Assembly (NCBI GenBank): GCA_900766185.1
Contig: CAAFUL010000041.1
Location: 1 to 8,187 of the forward strand
DNA length: 8,187 nt
Origin: an uncultured Johnsonella sp.
Lineage (GTDB): Bacteria; Bacillota; Clostridia; Lachnospirales; Lachnospiraceae
Direction: 5' to 3'
Part shown: positions 1 to 6,051 of the stretch, one piece after another
How positions within the stretch are numbered: position 1 is the stretch's first letter
Layout of the letters: each line of letters opens with the position of its first letter
Made by a program: the position numbers and the translations under genes
Notes under the pieces: generated by a model
What the model was told of the DNA's origin: nothing
Databases searched by the model: none
What the model saw: only the letters and a program-made list of their open reading frames with translations

Positions 1-78
1 ATCTTGGATGGTGCGTCCCTCCTCAAGGTGGAGATGAACAATTTTCTTCTTAAATTCAGGTTCGTAGTGTTTATTCAT
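1..78 (-). CDS. IS3-family transposase OrfA, N-terminal part only (runs off left edge)
   Basis: The minus strand encodes 26 codons beginning MNKHYEPEFKKKIVHLHLEE and continuing to the window edge without a stop. This opening matches the start of IS3-family (IS150-like) OrfA proteins, whose N-terminal helix-turn-helix binds the element's terminal repeats. OrfA is normally about 90-110 residues and is joined to the DDE integrase OrfB by programmed frameshifting; neither the rest of OrfA nor OrfB is visible here. The ATG at 76-78 is preceded by a modest purine-rich site (CGAGG, about 8 nt upstream). A candidate promoter lies at 107-135. Assignment to IS3 rests on a short but characteristic N-terminus. 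Whether the element is complete beyond the edge cannot be judged. Confidence 0.75.
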   Translation of the reverse strand, partial: MNKHYEPEFKKKIVHLHLEEGRTIQD

Positions 79-135
79 TTGTAACATACCTCGTTTCTTT
101 CTAAGATTATATCTTATTAGGTCGAGCTGTTACAA
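79..135 (-). promoter_or_regulatory. Candidate promoter and terminal-repeat zone of the IS3-family element
   Basis: Reading on the minus strand, TTGTAA lies 18 nt before a perfect TATAAT (112-107), which is a plausible sigma-A promoter for the OrfA start at 78. The -10 sits inside a small palindrome, TAAGAT-TAT-ATCTTA (102-116). TTGTAACA (79-86) is an inverted copy of TGTTACAA (128-135). IS3 elements commonly begin with TG, so the element's end may lie near 134 (minus-strand TGTAACAGC), but the other end is not in the window to prove it. Confidence 0.4.
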
Positions 136-139
136 GTAT

Positions 140-535
140 GTTATACCACAACAAAAGCAAGTAAATTTGAAATATCGGTCAATTAATCTTTTATCACAGG
201 AAGAACTGAATAAGAAACATCCGGCGTGATGCAAAATTAAGTTTGATGAGCAGCTTATAGCTATTGAAAGTGCTTTACACAATAAATGCAGGGAAATACC
301 GTATGCAGAGAACATACTGTCAATAAGCGGCGTGGAGAGAGTATACTGTTCAGAATACTGACAAAAATAGGTGATATCAGTAGCTTGGATGATGTTAAGG
401 AAATTCAGAAGAATTGACAACATCCACAAAAAGACCAACAGAGTGCTGTAATTATATAGCATCCACTGAACAAATCGGTACCATAGCAGTAAAAAGTAGG
501 TCAGTAACAATCAGACATAAAAACAAGAGCTGTAA
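140..535 (+). pseudogene. IS110-family transposase remnant, frameshifted and partly deleted
   Basis: Two plus-strand frames join into one recognizable protein segment. Frame 1 (from about 140) reads FDEQLIAIESALHNKCREIP followed by YAENILSISGV (242-334). After a -1 frame slip near 345-359 the reading continues as ILTKIGDISSLDDVKEIQK (355-411). These match the region of IS110 recombinases just before and within the C-terminal transposase_20 domain, where 'IPGV...ILAEIGDISRF...KQLQKLAG' is typical. Stops at 227-229, 359-361 and 415-417 break the frame. A weak trace of the following SGKHKGQT-TISKRGRK block may exist around 470-530. The N-terminal DEDD catalytic domain and the last roughly 80 residues are missing. 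It is a dead internal fragment. Confidence 0.65.
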
Positions 536-806
536 CCGGTAACAATTTTTACTGTAGGGCAAGACCCTGTCCGGGAGCATGACCAGCACTCAGTGTATAG
601 TAGATGGGACGAAGGAAGTTGGAACACGATCCCCTTAGACATGGAAGGTTCATCATCATAGTTGATCAGAGGAAAAACAGCCTTAATAAAGCACAAAAAG
701 GATGCTTTATTAACTGAACCTTTTTATCAGTTATTCGGTACATGATACTACGATATCCATCACTTCCGGCTTTTGTTTTGAGGTAAATAAAAATAGTCAA
801 AGCCGG
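536..806 (+). ncRNA. Possible structured RNA next to the IS110 remnant (bridge-RNA-like candidate)
   Basis: Several inverted repeats are nested or consecutive here. CCGG at 536-539 pairs with 571-574 around AGGG/CCCT (556-559/565-568). GGGA at 606-609 can pair with 630-633. AAGGTTCA (645-652) pairs with TGAACCTT (715-722) and encloses a perfect 11-bp stem TTAATAAAGCA/TGCTTTATTAA (683-693/703-713). CCGGCTTT (766-773) pairs with AAAGCCGG (799-806). No open reading frame with a family match covers it. IS110-family elements carry a structured bridge RNA in a non-coding end, upstream of the recombinase in the IS110 group and downstream in the IS1111 group; this stretch lies downstream of the remnant. 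The pairing is seen directly. The RNA identity is inference, and strand is assumed from the remnant. Confidence 0.35.
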
Positions 807-881
807 TAAAATCAATGGATTTAGGCTTGACAGGATAGGAAGTTTTTTAGTACTCTACGCAACATTACGGCTTTGCCGGTT

Positions 882-900
882 CCCCCATCTTAGATGGGGG
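882..900. repeat. Strong hairpin CCCCCATC-TTA-GATGGGGG
   Basis: A perfect 8-bp, GC-rich inverted repeat with a 3-nt loop stands out in A+T-rich surroundings. It is not followed by an uninterrupted T-run (ATTAATAGGCTTTTT follows on the plus strand), so it is not a classical terminator. It could be a terminal hairpin of a lost insertion element. Confidence 0.6.
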
Positions 901-923
901 ATTAATAGGCTTTTTCATTTATA

Positions 924-943
924 AGGCTTTACAGCCTGTTTTT
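924..943 (+). terminator. Weak terminator-like hairpin AGGCT-TTAC-AGCCT then GTTTTT
   Basis: A 5-bp stem with a 4-nt loop is followed by G and five T residues on the plus strand. It could stop transcripts coming from the IS110 remnant side, but the stem is short. Confidence 0.35.
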
Positions 944-965
944 AACTATTCAAGCTCAATAGTTA
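943..965. repeat. Inverted repeat TAACTATT-7-AATAGTTA
   Basis: A perfect 8-bp inverted repeat with a 7-nt loop lies immediately after the preceding hairpin's T-run. There is no U-tract on either side, so a terminator role is unlikely. It could be a protein-binding palindrome or an element end. Confidence 0.45.
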
Positions 966-1060
966 CCATAGTATATTTGTTTCTTTATTTTTATATTAGT
1001 ATCTTTTTTTGCTTCTATTTTGAGCAATTTTTATACCTATTCTTTATAGTTTTAAAGTTT

Positions 1061-1100
1061 TTTAGTATCAAAACAGTATCAATGGTGATACTAAATTTTT
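1061..1100. terminator. Hairpin built from three AGTATCA copies; candidate terminator between island and left flank
   Basis: TTTAGTATCA (1061-1070) pairs perfectly over 10 bp with TGATACTAAA (1086-1095). An additional direct copy, AGTATCA at 1075-1081, can instead pair with 1086-1092 around a 4-nt ATGG loop. The two stems are mutually exclusive. On the plus strand the stem is followed by TTTTT (1096-1100), so termination of rightward transcripts is the better fit. On the minus strand, coming from the 1313-residue gene, only a short GTTTTG follows the inner hairpin. A further TTAGTATC occurs at 996-1003. Confidence 0.45.
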
Positions 1101-1166
1101 ACCTCTATATTCTTTGTTACGATTATCTTTTGGTCCTTTAAACAATCATCCTAAAAATAAGAGCAA

Positions 1167-4100
1167 TCATATTGAAACAACTTTGAAAATCTCTTCCTGG
1201 TAATTATAAAATTTGTTTACTTCTCTATCCAAAAAAATATCTCCTTCAAATACTTTTTTACAAAGAGTTTCTATTTCTTCATACTTGTCATTTGGAATTT
1301 TCGGTTTAATTTCACTAAGGATATCCCTTATTCCATCCATATATTTATTTTCAACTATAGTTAAATATTTCTTATCTAACTCTTTTGTTAGTAATTGTCT
1401 AGCTTTTGAAAGTGCCCATAAAAGTTCTCCAACTCTCTCCCAATTATCATACCACATAGAAGAAACTTTTTTAACATAATACTTACTTTCAAAAGAGTTA
1501 ATCATTTGCAAGGTAACTTCTACAGGAAAAGGTGATGATAACTCAGTTGTTAGAGAGCTTCCTTCATTTTCAACAATTTGTTTGAGTGTCTCTAAAAAAT
1601 TCTTTGAAAGTTTCAAACCATTGGGCATTAGTCTATTATTATCATCACAAATCAAGAGCACCAAATAGTCATAACCCAATTCATAAAATGAAGTACATAA
1701 ATACAAAACTTTTAAAAGTTCGGTTTCATTTGTAATATCAAGATTCTTAATAACAATTGGATAGTAACTTAATATATCTTCAAAGTACTGTTGTTTTGGC
1801 AGGTTTACAGAATACATAGATAATAATTCGCTAAAAACCTCTGTTGCTTTTTCTAGCCTATCTTTCCTTCTTTTTTCATGCCAAACTTTTATCTGATACT
1901 TATTGAAATATTTATTAGGTTCATGTTCTTTAAAATATAGACATGCATCCATTATTTCTTGGTATATTTTTTCCTCGTTTAAACAAAGGTCTTGGTTTTC
2001 TTTTAGTAAAATTTTATGCTCCATGTGCATATCCGTAAAGTATTCTTGCATTTTATCAAAAACTGAAATTGCTTTACGCAAATTAATTAAAGCTAAACGA
2101 GTGTTTTCCTCGTCATTATTTAAAAATCCAACTAACTGATTATTAAAATTTAGTATACTTTGGAAAAAATCACATTTAATCTTACTCAATCCCTCCGGTA
2201 TGCTTACTTTTTCATCAAAAGGTCTATCTTCATAAGGATATCTATATTCCATGATAAGCTTTTTTTCTATTTCGGTTCTCAAATAATCTATCTCTCCAGC
2301 TAGTTGTCCTAATACTCTTTTCTCTAATATTTTATGAATACATAAAATAATTTTACTGAACAAGCTCACAATATCAGTTCTAATAAGAAACCAGTGCTCT
2401 AGCCATTCAAAAATACTATCACATTCATAATTACTAAAAACTGTTTTACTCCAAATAGAAGTAAATTCTTGATGAAACATAATCACTAAATCTCTAATAG
2501 GGATAGTTTTGTGAGCATCATCAGGAATCTCATAACTGGACAATAAATCTATAACTGGTTTAATAGCATCCGCACAATAATTATTAAAAATCGGTAGCAT
2601 TTTACATATAATTTTTAACCTCGAAACGCTCTCATCATTACCTTTGTATATCTCACTGGGGAGAAGCAAATAATTCACATGAATTTCATTATTTTTTTCA
2701 TTGACATATATCTCTATTGATTCAGTTTTATTTCTCAAATATATCAAAATATCATCTAAATTCATCTTAACAAATTCAGTATATATTGATTTATTCCCAT
2801 AAAAACATACATACATAATATCTGAAATAGCTTCTATTGGGTAACCATCACAATTATTCCATAATAAATCCAAAGAAATCTCATTTGATAAATTAAATTG
2901 ATAATCAATTTTAATAAGCCAATAGGCGATCTTTGAATATGAAATAATATCTGATGTAATTTTAAACATTTCATCACTTTTAAGTCGTTCATATATTGCA
3001 CTCGATAAACGATATATATCAGTTTCTGGCAATTCTATTTTGTTTGCATTATTTCTGAGATTTATTAAGTGCATTATATTTTCATTTTCAGGAAACATTT
3101 CTTGCATTTGATTCAACGTTTTTACTGTCTCCCCAATTTCCGTGAACCTAGTAAATGGATTAAGTTCCATATCTACTAAAAATAATCCACCGTGCTCGTT
3201 TGCATCATCATATATTTGTTTATTTTCAAAATAGTATTGCATAACACTACCAGAGAAAATTCCACGTAATGCGTCTACATAACAACTTAAATTATTTTTA
3301 TCCCATAAAATTTCCGTTAATTTTAAATAAAAGCTTTCTTTATTCCTTATTAGTCTTGGGAAACATGAAAACAGTTTTGCACGGTAAACAAAATCCGCAA
3401 TGCTCACAACTTGCAATGCTGTATTTTCAACTTCAATAAATTCATGTAATTTATCAGTTATATGTTGCGAACGTACAGGATGTAATCCCTCAACATATTT
3501 TTGAGTTCCATCAATACGAATAAAAAACTCGTTTTCCATACTTTTTAGTATCTCACCATAATCTTGAGATGTTTTCTCGGTCAAACTACTTATTAATTTA
3601 TTAACCGATAGTTTAATCCCGCATATATCGGCAAAACAAATTTTTCGAAGGATCTCGCATTTTAATCTGCCGGAATCCGTACTATTAAGTTTAATTATTT
3701 GACTATTTATCCTTTCAGATAGCATTTCGCCATGTGTTAGCAAATATATATACTCTATTAGTAGTTTATTTTTTTCTATTTTTCTATATGATTTTTTCCA
3801 CTCTGTGATTGATGAATGCAATTTACCTGTTTTACGAAGTATTTCATAAATATCATGGGCTTCTTTTTCTTCAAGGGATAGCTTAATTACTTGTAGTGAT
3901 TTAATATTACTCACATCTCCACTATAATTGTACCAATCCTCTTCTCTTGTCGTTACAATTAGCTTATAATTATATGATACTTTTTCTTGCAAAAGCTGAG
4001 CCAATGCATTCCATTCGCTGAGTTGAGAATCCAAATTATCTATGATAATAAGTGGTTTTTCTCCCATTTTCACTCTCATATCAAAGTACAAAGCAATATT

Positions 4101-5108
4101 AGGCAGTTCTTTTCGATCATTACACCATAAAAGCTGGTAAATATTATATTGATCTCGCATATTATACGCAGTTTTCATTGCCAGGGTTGTTTTCCCTTGC
4201 CCACTTGACGCTTTAATTACTGTTACTCTATTCTCTGTAATAGAACTTTCAATTTTATTTTCTAGAGTCTCTCTGTTAACAGGTAACCCCATTGAAATAT
4301 CATCGTATGAAGGTTTTTTACCTTCATAATAGCTATAATCTTTATTTTGATTATCACTTATTTCAAAAGCAACTTTTCTTATCCAACGATGTGCTGGGTT
4401 TTGAGACCCCTTACTAATATCATCTTTAATTTCCGTAATGAGTCTATCAAGTTCATTTCTATTAATTTCCCCTCTTTGTTCCATTTTTTCTAGGCAGAAA
4501 ACTTTAAGCCCATTGGCAAATATCGAAATATTATCCGTCATAATTTCATAATTTTCAATTAATAATTTTTCAATCTCATCACATAAGATGCTTTTTTCTT
4601 TTCTCTCAAAAGAAAGGGTATCTATAAAATCATCATACGAAAAATCTACCCAATTCCAATCTGAATTTTCTTCTTTAATTTTATTAATGATATTCTGCCA
4701 ATAATTATGGGTACTACTATCTAACTGATCATAAAACAGTTTGCTTAAATGCCCTTGTGCAACATCAAAATCATAGATTAGCTTAAATTTTCGTTCTTTA
4801 TTAATTAAATAAGCTTCCAAATAATTTTTTAAAACTTCCTTTAAAAAGCTAGCATCTTGTTTCTTTGTGGAATATTTTAACTGTATATGAGTAGTGTTAT
4901 TAAATTCATTTTCTATGGTTATTTTATCAATATCCTCAATTCCTTCTAAATAGAAAAAAGTATTTGCATCATATGTAGATAATATTAAATAACAAGAATA
5001 TAAAAATTGGTAAGTAAATCCTGTTAACGCTATTTGTCCTCCATTTCTAGATTCCTGTAACTCGTATAATGTATTTTTTCGTTTCATATGTTTTTTTCTT
5101 TTTCCCAT
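1167..5108 (-). CDS. Avs-like STAND NTPase with N-terminal Cap4/DUF4297-like nuclease domain (putative antiphage protein)
   Basis: This 1313-residue protein has three parts. Residues about 20-120 resemble the Cap4/DUF4297 endonuclease fold (PD-(D/E)xK type): GGQIALTGFTYQF at 23-35, then LEGIEDID (54-61) and IQLKYS (75-80). E58, D59, Q76 and K78 are likely active-site residues. Residues about 275-560 are a STAND P-loop NTPase: Walker A ASSGQGKTT (300-308, with Ala replacing the usual first Gly), Walker B LIIIDN (353-358), sensor-like VTTR (385-388) and, after a winged-helix-like stretch, LHPVR (542-546). The remaining ~750 residues appear helical, without a recognizable catalytic motif, and would be the sensor. 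In Avs proteins, binding of a phage protein triggers oligomerization and nuclease activation, a role inferred here. AGGAGG lies 11 nt before the ATG. The XRE regulator gene is 83 bp upstream on the same strand. It is shorter than typical 1500-2000-residue Avs proteins. No transmembrane segment or signal peptide is apparent, suggesting a cytoplasmic protein. Confidence 0.8.
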   Translation of the reverse strand: MGKRKKHMKRKNTLYELQESRNGGQIALTGFTYQFLYSCYLILSTYDANTFFYLEGIEDIDKITIENEFNNTTHIQLKYSTKKQDASFLKEVLKNYLEAYLINKERKFKLIYDFDVAQGHLSKLFYDQLDSSTHNYWQNIINKIKEENSDWNWVDFSYDDFIDTLSFERKEKSILCDEIEKLLIENYEIMTDNISIFANGLKVFCLEKMEQRGEINRNELDRLITEIKDDISKGSQNPAHRWIRKVAFEISDNQNKDYSYYEGKKPSYDDISMGLPVNRETLENKIESSITENRVTVIKASSGQGKTTLAMKTAYNMRDQYNIYQLLWCNDRKELPNIALYFDMRVKMGEKPLIIIDNLDSQLSEWNALAQLLQEKVSYNYKLIVTTREEDWYNYSGDVSNIKSLQVIKLSLEEKEAHDIYEILRKTGKLHSSITEWKKSYRKIEKNKLLIEYIYLLTHGEMLSERINSQIIKLNSTDSGRLKCEILRKICFADICGIKLSVNKLISSLTEKTSQDYGEILKSMENEFFIRIDGTQKYVEGLHPVRSQHITDKLHEFIEVENTALQVVSIADFVYRAKLFSCFPRLIRNKESFYLKLTEILWDKNNLSCYVDALRGIFSGSVMQYYFENKQIYDDANEHGGLFLVDMELNPFTRFTEIGETVKTLNQMQEMFPENENIMHLINLRNNANKIELPETDIYRLSSAIYERLKSDEMFKITSDIISYSKIAYWLIKIDYQFNLSNEISLDLLWNNCDGYPIEAISDIMYVCFYGNKSIYTEFVKMNLDDILIYLRNKTESIEIYVNEKNNEIHVNYLLLPSEIYKGNDESVSRLKIICKMLPIFNNYCADAIKPVIDLLSSYEIPDDAHKTIPIRDLVIMFHQEFTSIWSKTVFSNYECDSIFEWLEHWFLIRTDIVSLFSKIILCIHKILEKRVLGQLAGEIDYLRTEIEKKLIMEYRYPYEDRPFDEKVSIPEGLSKIKCDFFQSILNFNNQLVGFLNNDEENTRLALINLRKAISVFDKMQEYFTDMHMEHKILLKENQDLCLNEEKIYQEIMDACLYFKEHEPNKYFNKYQIKVWHEKRRKDRLEKATEVFSELLSMYSVNLPKQQYFEDILSYYPIVIKNLDITNETELLKVLYLCTSFYELGYDYLVLLICDDNNRLMPNGLKLSKNFLETLKQIVENEGSSLTTELSSPFPVEVTLQMINSFESKYYVKKVSSMWYDNWERVGELLWALSKARQLLTKELDKKYLTIVENKYMDGIRDILSEIKPKIPNDKYEEIETLCKKVFEGDIFLDREVNKFYNYQEEIFKVVSI

Positions 5109-5191
5109 ATCTAATAGTTCCTCCTGAACAATTGGTATATACTAATAAATTTATATAATATCTTGTGAATTAAAAGTGTTCTTAAGCATAA
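5109..5191 (-). promoter_or_regulatory. Leader between the regulator and the STAND nuclease gene
   Basis: This 83-bp gap separates two same-strand genes. It contains the strong Shine-Dalgarno AGGAGG (5125-5120) that fixes the nuclease start. It also has a perfect palindrome ATAAATTTAT (5145-5154) and a TTCACA hexamer that could act as a -35, with only poor -10 matches at usable spacing. No terminator separates the genes, so co-transcription from the regulator's promoter is the simplest reading. A weak second promoter cannot be excluded. Confidence 0.4.
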
Positions 5192-5404
5192 TCATTTTAT
5201 TTTCTCTTTACATTCTACTACTTCCTCGATATCACAATCCAAAGCATTGCAAATTCTAAGTAAAACATCCGTAGTTATGTTCTGTCCATTCTTCATTTTA
5301 TAAAATGTACTTTTACTTACTTTTGCCTTTTCCATCAATTCATTATTTGTCATATCTAAATCTATTAGTTTTTTGAACAATCTTTTATAGCTAAAAACTC
5401 TCAT
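5192..5404 (-). CDS. XRE/Cro-family transcriptional regulator (HTH_26/YozG-like)
   Basis: This 70-residue protein is almost entirely one helix-turn-helix domain. MTNNELMEKAKVSKSTFYKM (18-37) forms the first helix, turn and recognition helix (about 31-38). It continues as NGQNITTDVLLRICNALDCD (39-58), the classic C-terminal half of small Cro/CI-like folds, ending with the IEEVVE tail. It binds DNA, probably as a dimer. AGGGGAGG lies 7 nt before the ATG, and a TATAAT lies upstream at 5448-5443. Its place directly ahead of the large nuclease gene in the same direction suggests it represses its own promoter and the nuclease, as small XRE proteins do in many defence and restriction cassettes; this regulatory role is inferred. 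The length is normal for the family and nothing suggests truncation. Confidence 0.88.
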   Translation of the reverse strand: MRVFSYKRLFKKLIDLDMTNNELMEKAKVSKSTFYKMKNGQNITTDVLLRICNALDCDIEEVVECKEKIK

Positions 5405-5436
5405 TCTTATACCTCCCCTTTCAAGAAAACTTTATT

Positions 5437-5485
5437 TGTTATATTATACTGCAAAATATTCTTTTTGAATAAATATATTCTCTTT
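5437..5485 (-). promoter_or_regulatory. Predicted promoter and operator of the regulator-nuclease operon
   Basis: On the minus strand a perfect TATAAT (5448-5443) lies about 26 nt before the regulator's Shine-Dalgarno. The -35 is poor (TATTCA at 17-nt spacing). Immediately upstream are three alternating half-sites: TATTC (5457-5461), GAATA (5467-5471) and TATTC (5476-5480), spaced 5 and 4 bp. They overlap the -35 region, which is where a self-repressing XRE protein would bind. The half-sites are seen directly. Their use as an operator is inference, and chance is possible in A+T-rich DNA. Confidence 0.45.
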
Positions 5486-5503
5486 AATCGCACCCTAATA
5501 AAC

Positions 5504-5537
5504 AAAAAAAGTCGGTGTAGTTCTAAAATCACACCGA
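5504..5537 (-). terminator. Rho-independent terminator after the relaxase-like fragment
   Basis: Read on the minus strand, TCGGTGT (5537-5531) pairs with ACACCGA (5518-5512) around a 12-nt loop, followed by one C and seven T residues (5510-5504). It lies 9 nt past the stop codon of the upstream fragment and just before the regulator's promoter, isolating the defence operon from upstream transcription. Confidence 0.8.
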
Positions 5538-5545
5538 ACATATAA

Positions 5546-5971
5546 TTATATCTCAACTTCTTTTGAGACCTCTTTCCTTTCTTTAGGTTCCTCTTTACCT
5601 TCAACCCTATGCCTATTAATCTCACTGATAACTGATTTTTTCTTCTCTGTTGTATTCTTTCCAAGATAGTTATTCATATTGGCTTTCAGGTGTTCTAATT
5701 CATCATATTTGGCTGATAATGAATTATGTTTCTTGATTATCTCATTCTGTTTTGTTTGCAAATTCTTAGAATGCTCATTCAACTTCTTGAAAAGTCCTTT
5801 ACCGGATTTTGTCTTTAACTCTCCTACTACAACATGTCTAAAGTACGGAAATTGCTTAAGGAAAATGTCTATTTCTTCATAAGATTTCTGATAGGCTTCC
5901 ACATCTTTTTTGTTCATCATCATGTAGATTCTATCATTTGGATTTTTACGATAACCTTCATAATTATAAAG
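5546..5971 (-). pseudogene. C-terminal fragment of a probable clostridial relaxase (mobilization protein)
   Basis: The longest ATG-started frame gives 125 residues (start 5923), but no Shine-Dalgarno precedes that ATG. The same frame stays open upstream to 5971, adding LYNYEGYRKNPNDRIY before MMMNKK. The fragment is highly charged and coiled-coil-like (KKLNEHSKNLQTKQNEIIKK, then AKYDELEHLKANMNNYLGKN). It ends in a Lys/Glu-rich tail. The order 'YxxYRK..., long charged helix, LxAKANxxxxLG, charged tail' resembles the C-termini of relaxases from clostridial integrative elements, as I recall the family; the catalytic N-terminus is absent. An in-frame TAA at 5974-5972 and then the IS21 end at 5985 cut it off, so insertion and nearby decay probably destroyed the gene. 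It could instead be a small coiled-coil protein with an unusual start. Confidence 0.45.
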
Positions 5972-5981
5972 TTATAATTAT
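5960..5981. repeat. Palindrome ATAATTATAA-AG-TTATAATTAT at the IS21 boundary
   Basis: A perfect 10-bp inverted repeat with a 2-nt centre abuts the left end of the IS21 element. It could be a preferred insertion target or part of the old locus. Its minus strand contains TATAAT (5968-5963), which together with TTGTAC in the IS end (5991-5986, 17-nt spacing) gives a possible outward hybrid promoter into the relaxase-like fragment. Confidence 0.5.
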
Positions 5982-5984
5982 TTA

Positions 5985-6024
5985 TGTACAAGTAGTATTA
6001 AATAAAAATGTACAAGTGTTATTA
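5985..6024 (+). repeat. IS21 left-end tandem transposase-binding repeats
   Basis: Two copies of TGTACAAGT(A/G)(G/T)TATTA start at 5985 and 6009. The first is expected to include the terminal TGT. A TATTAT at 6020-6025 inside the second copy is a fair -10 for istA, although no good -35 stands 17 nt upstream, so istA transcription could be subject to self-repression by IstA binding. Confidence 0.65.
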
Positions 6025-6051
6025 TAGATGAGCCAAAGAGGAGGAGCTCAT

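Larger units (their letters stand above)
840..1166. other. Gene-free spacer with hairpins, downstream of the defence gene
   Basis: No credible coding frame is seen on either strand. The left part carries three short hairpins in a row (882-900, 924-937, 943-965), preceded by CGGC-TTT-GCCG (869-879). The CCGGTT plus CCCCCATC hairpin resembles right-end hairpins of IS200/IS605-type elements, but no tnpA or tnpB remnant is recognizable, so this is only a suggestion. The right part (966-1166) is very A+T-rich and holds the AGTATCA repeats and hairpin at 1061-1100. AGTTTTTTAGTA occurs twice (841-852 and 1056-1067), which may be chance in such sequence. Confidence 0.5.

Noticed and set aside
130..510. 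126-residue hydrophobic minus-strand frame that looks like a membrane protein
   Set aside because: It lies antisense to the IS110 remnant, has no ribosome binding site that I can see and no family resemblance; its hydrophobicity is what an antisense frame of such DNA often gives.
511..696. 61-residue minus-strand frame
   Set aside because: It covers the inverted-repeat region, whose pairing constrains the sequence; no recognizable protein features.
860..905. Firm assignment of the CCCCCATC hairpin to an IS200/IS605 right end
   Set aside because: The resemblance is from memory and no tnpA or tnpB remnant or second end is present, so it is kept only as a suggestion.
1061..1095. CRISPR-like repeats from the AGTATCA copies
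   Set aside because: The copies are only 7-8 bp, irregularly spaced and partly inverted; there are no uniform spacers and no cas genes.
1213..2139. Plus-strand frames of 88 and 78 residues opposite the large gene
   Set aside because: They are antisense to the continuous 1313-codon frame and show no conserved motif.
1167..5108. Classical NACHT protein
   Set aside because: The Walker B segment is LIIIDNLD without the extended acidic D-G-x-D-E pattern typical of NACHT; a general STAND assignment is safer.
5407..5664. 85-residue minus-strand frame ending just before the regulator gene
   Set aside because: It overlaps the relaxase-like fragment in another frame and runs across the terminator and the regulator's promoter; its low-complexity basic composition is an artefact.
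6028..6051. Upstream istA start giving MSQRGGAH extension
   Set aside because: The AGGAGG lies inside this extension, 7 nt before the ATG at 6052, and the upstream ATG overlaps the second terminal repeat with no ribosome site of its own.
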